From an uncultured Clostridia bacterium (GTDB lineage Bacteria > Bacillota > Clostridia > TANB77 > CAG-508), in assembly GCA_934179885.1 (NCBI GenBank), contig CAKPQY010000002.1, positions 1-20,799 on the forward strand: a DNA stretch of 20,799 nt, given 5' to 3'. The notes below the pieces were generated by a model, which was given only the letters and a program-made list of their open reading frames with translations, was not told the DNA's origin and ran no database searches. A program made the translations under genes and the position numbers. Shown piece after piece: positions 20,345 to 20,799 of this stretch; the first letter of the stretch is position 1, and the number at the start of each line of letters is the position of its first letter.

Positions 20345-20799
20345 AATGGCAATAAGAAATTTAAGATTAGAAGAAGATGAAATTTTAAGAAAGAAATCAA
20401 GAGAAGTTGAAGTAATAGATGACAAACTACAAACATTAATAGATGATATGATAGAAACAATGCATAAATACAATGGTGTAGGTTTAGCAGCTGTTCAAGT
20501 TGGAATTTTAAAAAGAGTAGTTGTTATTGATTTATATGATGACAAAGGACCAATTGCTTTAATAAATCCAGTTATTTTGAAAACAAAAGGAGAACATGAA
20601 GTTGAAGAAGGATGCTTGAGTTTCCCTAATCAATTTGCAAAAATTATGAGACCAGAGGAAGTGACTGCTGAATATACAGATAGAACTGGAAAAAGAGTTA
20701 AAGTAAAGGCTAAGGATTTATTGGCACAAGTTATTTGTCATGAATTAGATCATTTAGAGGGACAGGTTTTTGTTGATAAAATCATACCAGGAACTATGG
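20345..20799 (+). CDS. def: Peptide deformylase (partial, cut by window end)
   Basis: Removes the formyl group from the N-terminal methionine of new proteins, using a metal ion. The first 151 residues are visible. All three family motifs are present: GVGLAAVQ (44-51, motif GxGLAAxQ), EGCLS (88-92, metal ligand Cys90) and HELDH (132-136, metal ligands His132 and His136, catalytic Glu133). The start ATG 20345 follows AGGGGGA. Only the last few C-terminal residues are likely missing. It probably shares a transcript with priA across the hairpin region upstream. Confidence 0.96.

Noticed and set aside
1..20799. CRISPR arrays, complete insertion sequences and rRNA genes
   Set aside because: No regularly spaced repeats, transposase with terminal repeats, or rRNA-like segments were seen on either strand.

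Overview
The window is about 20.8 kb of very AT-rich, tightly packed DNA from a Gram-positive bacterium, most likely an uncultured member of the Clostridia. Three things point there: strong AGGAGG-type ribosome sites, a clostridial-type endolysin with ChW repeats, and host proteins with a prepilin-like GVTLIALV start. No tool was run; all homology calls are pattern recognition from the translated sequence.

Positions 1 to about 13797 are the right-hand part of a siphophage-type prophage. From left to right: the end of a head-tail protein; a phi13-type major tail protein; a tail assembly chaperone with a textbook -1 frameshift signal (A AAA AAC, then a 9-bp stem); a small Com-like zinc ribbon; a short tape measure; distal tail protein; tail hub; a tail fiber with an invertible C-terminal cassette; a large minor structural protein; XhlA-like protein, holin and a CHAP/ChW endolysin. 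After the lysis genes come small, mostly unrecognised genes: an RHH protein, a 37-residue peptide behind a perfect promoter and operator, a small membrane protein, an XRE regulator, and two coupled peptides beside the attachment site. The prophage ends at 13751-13797 in the 3' half of a tRNA-Gln(CUG) gene. This is attR, so the intact tRNA should lie at the left end, outside the window.

The most striking feature is at 6684-7351. Two alternative fiber C-termini face each other between 24-bp inverted repeats. Both contain QNNIFVL near the repeat and both end in YKIVLMKIS. Inversion would swap the receptor-binding end of the fiber. No recombinase lies in the window. The expressed fiber also carries a one-base frameshift at GGGG 6561-6564.

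From 13798 on is host chromosome. It starts with a surface protein that has a prepilin-like N-terminus and an FGE/C-type-lectin-like C-terminus. Its last 170 bases are depleted of A and enriched in G+C, as in the variable region of a diversity-generating retroelement (DGR) target, and a long hairpin follows. Next are a decayed Rpn-type nuclease/transposase gene, a fragment matching part of the surface protein gene, and a truncated CDF cation transporter on the minus strand. The window closes with the housekeeping genes priA and def (def is cut by the window end).
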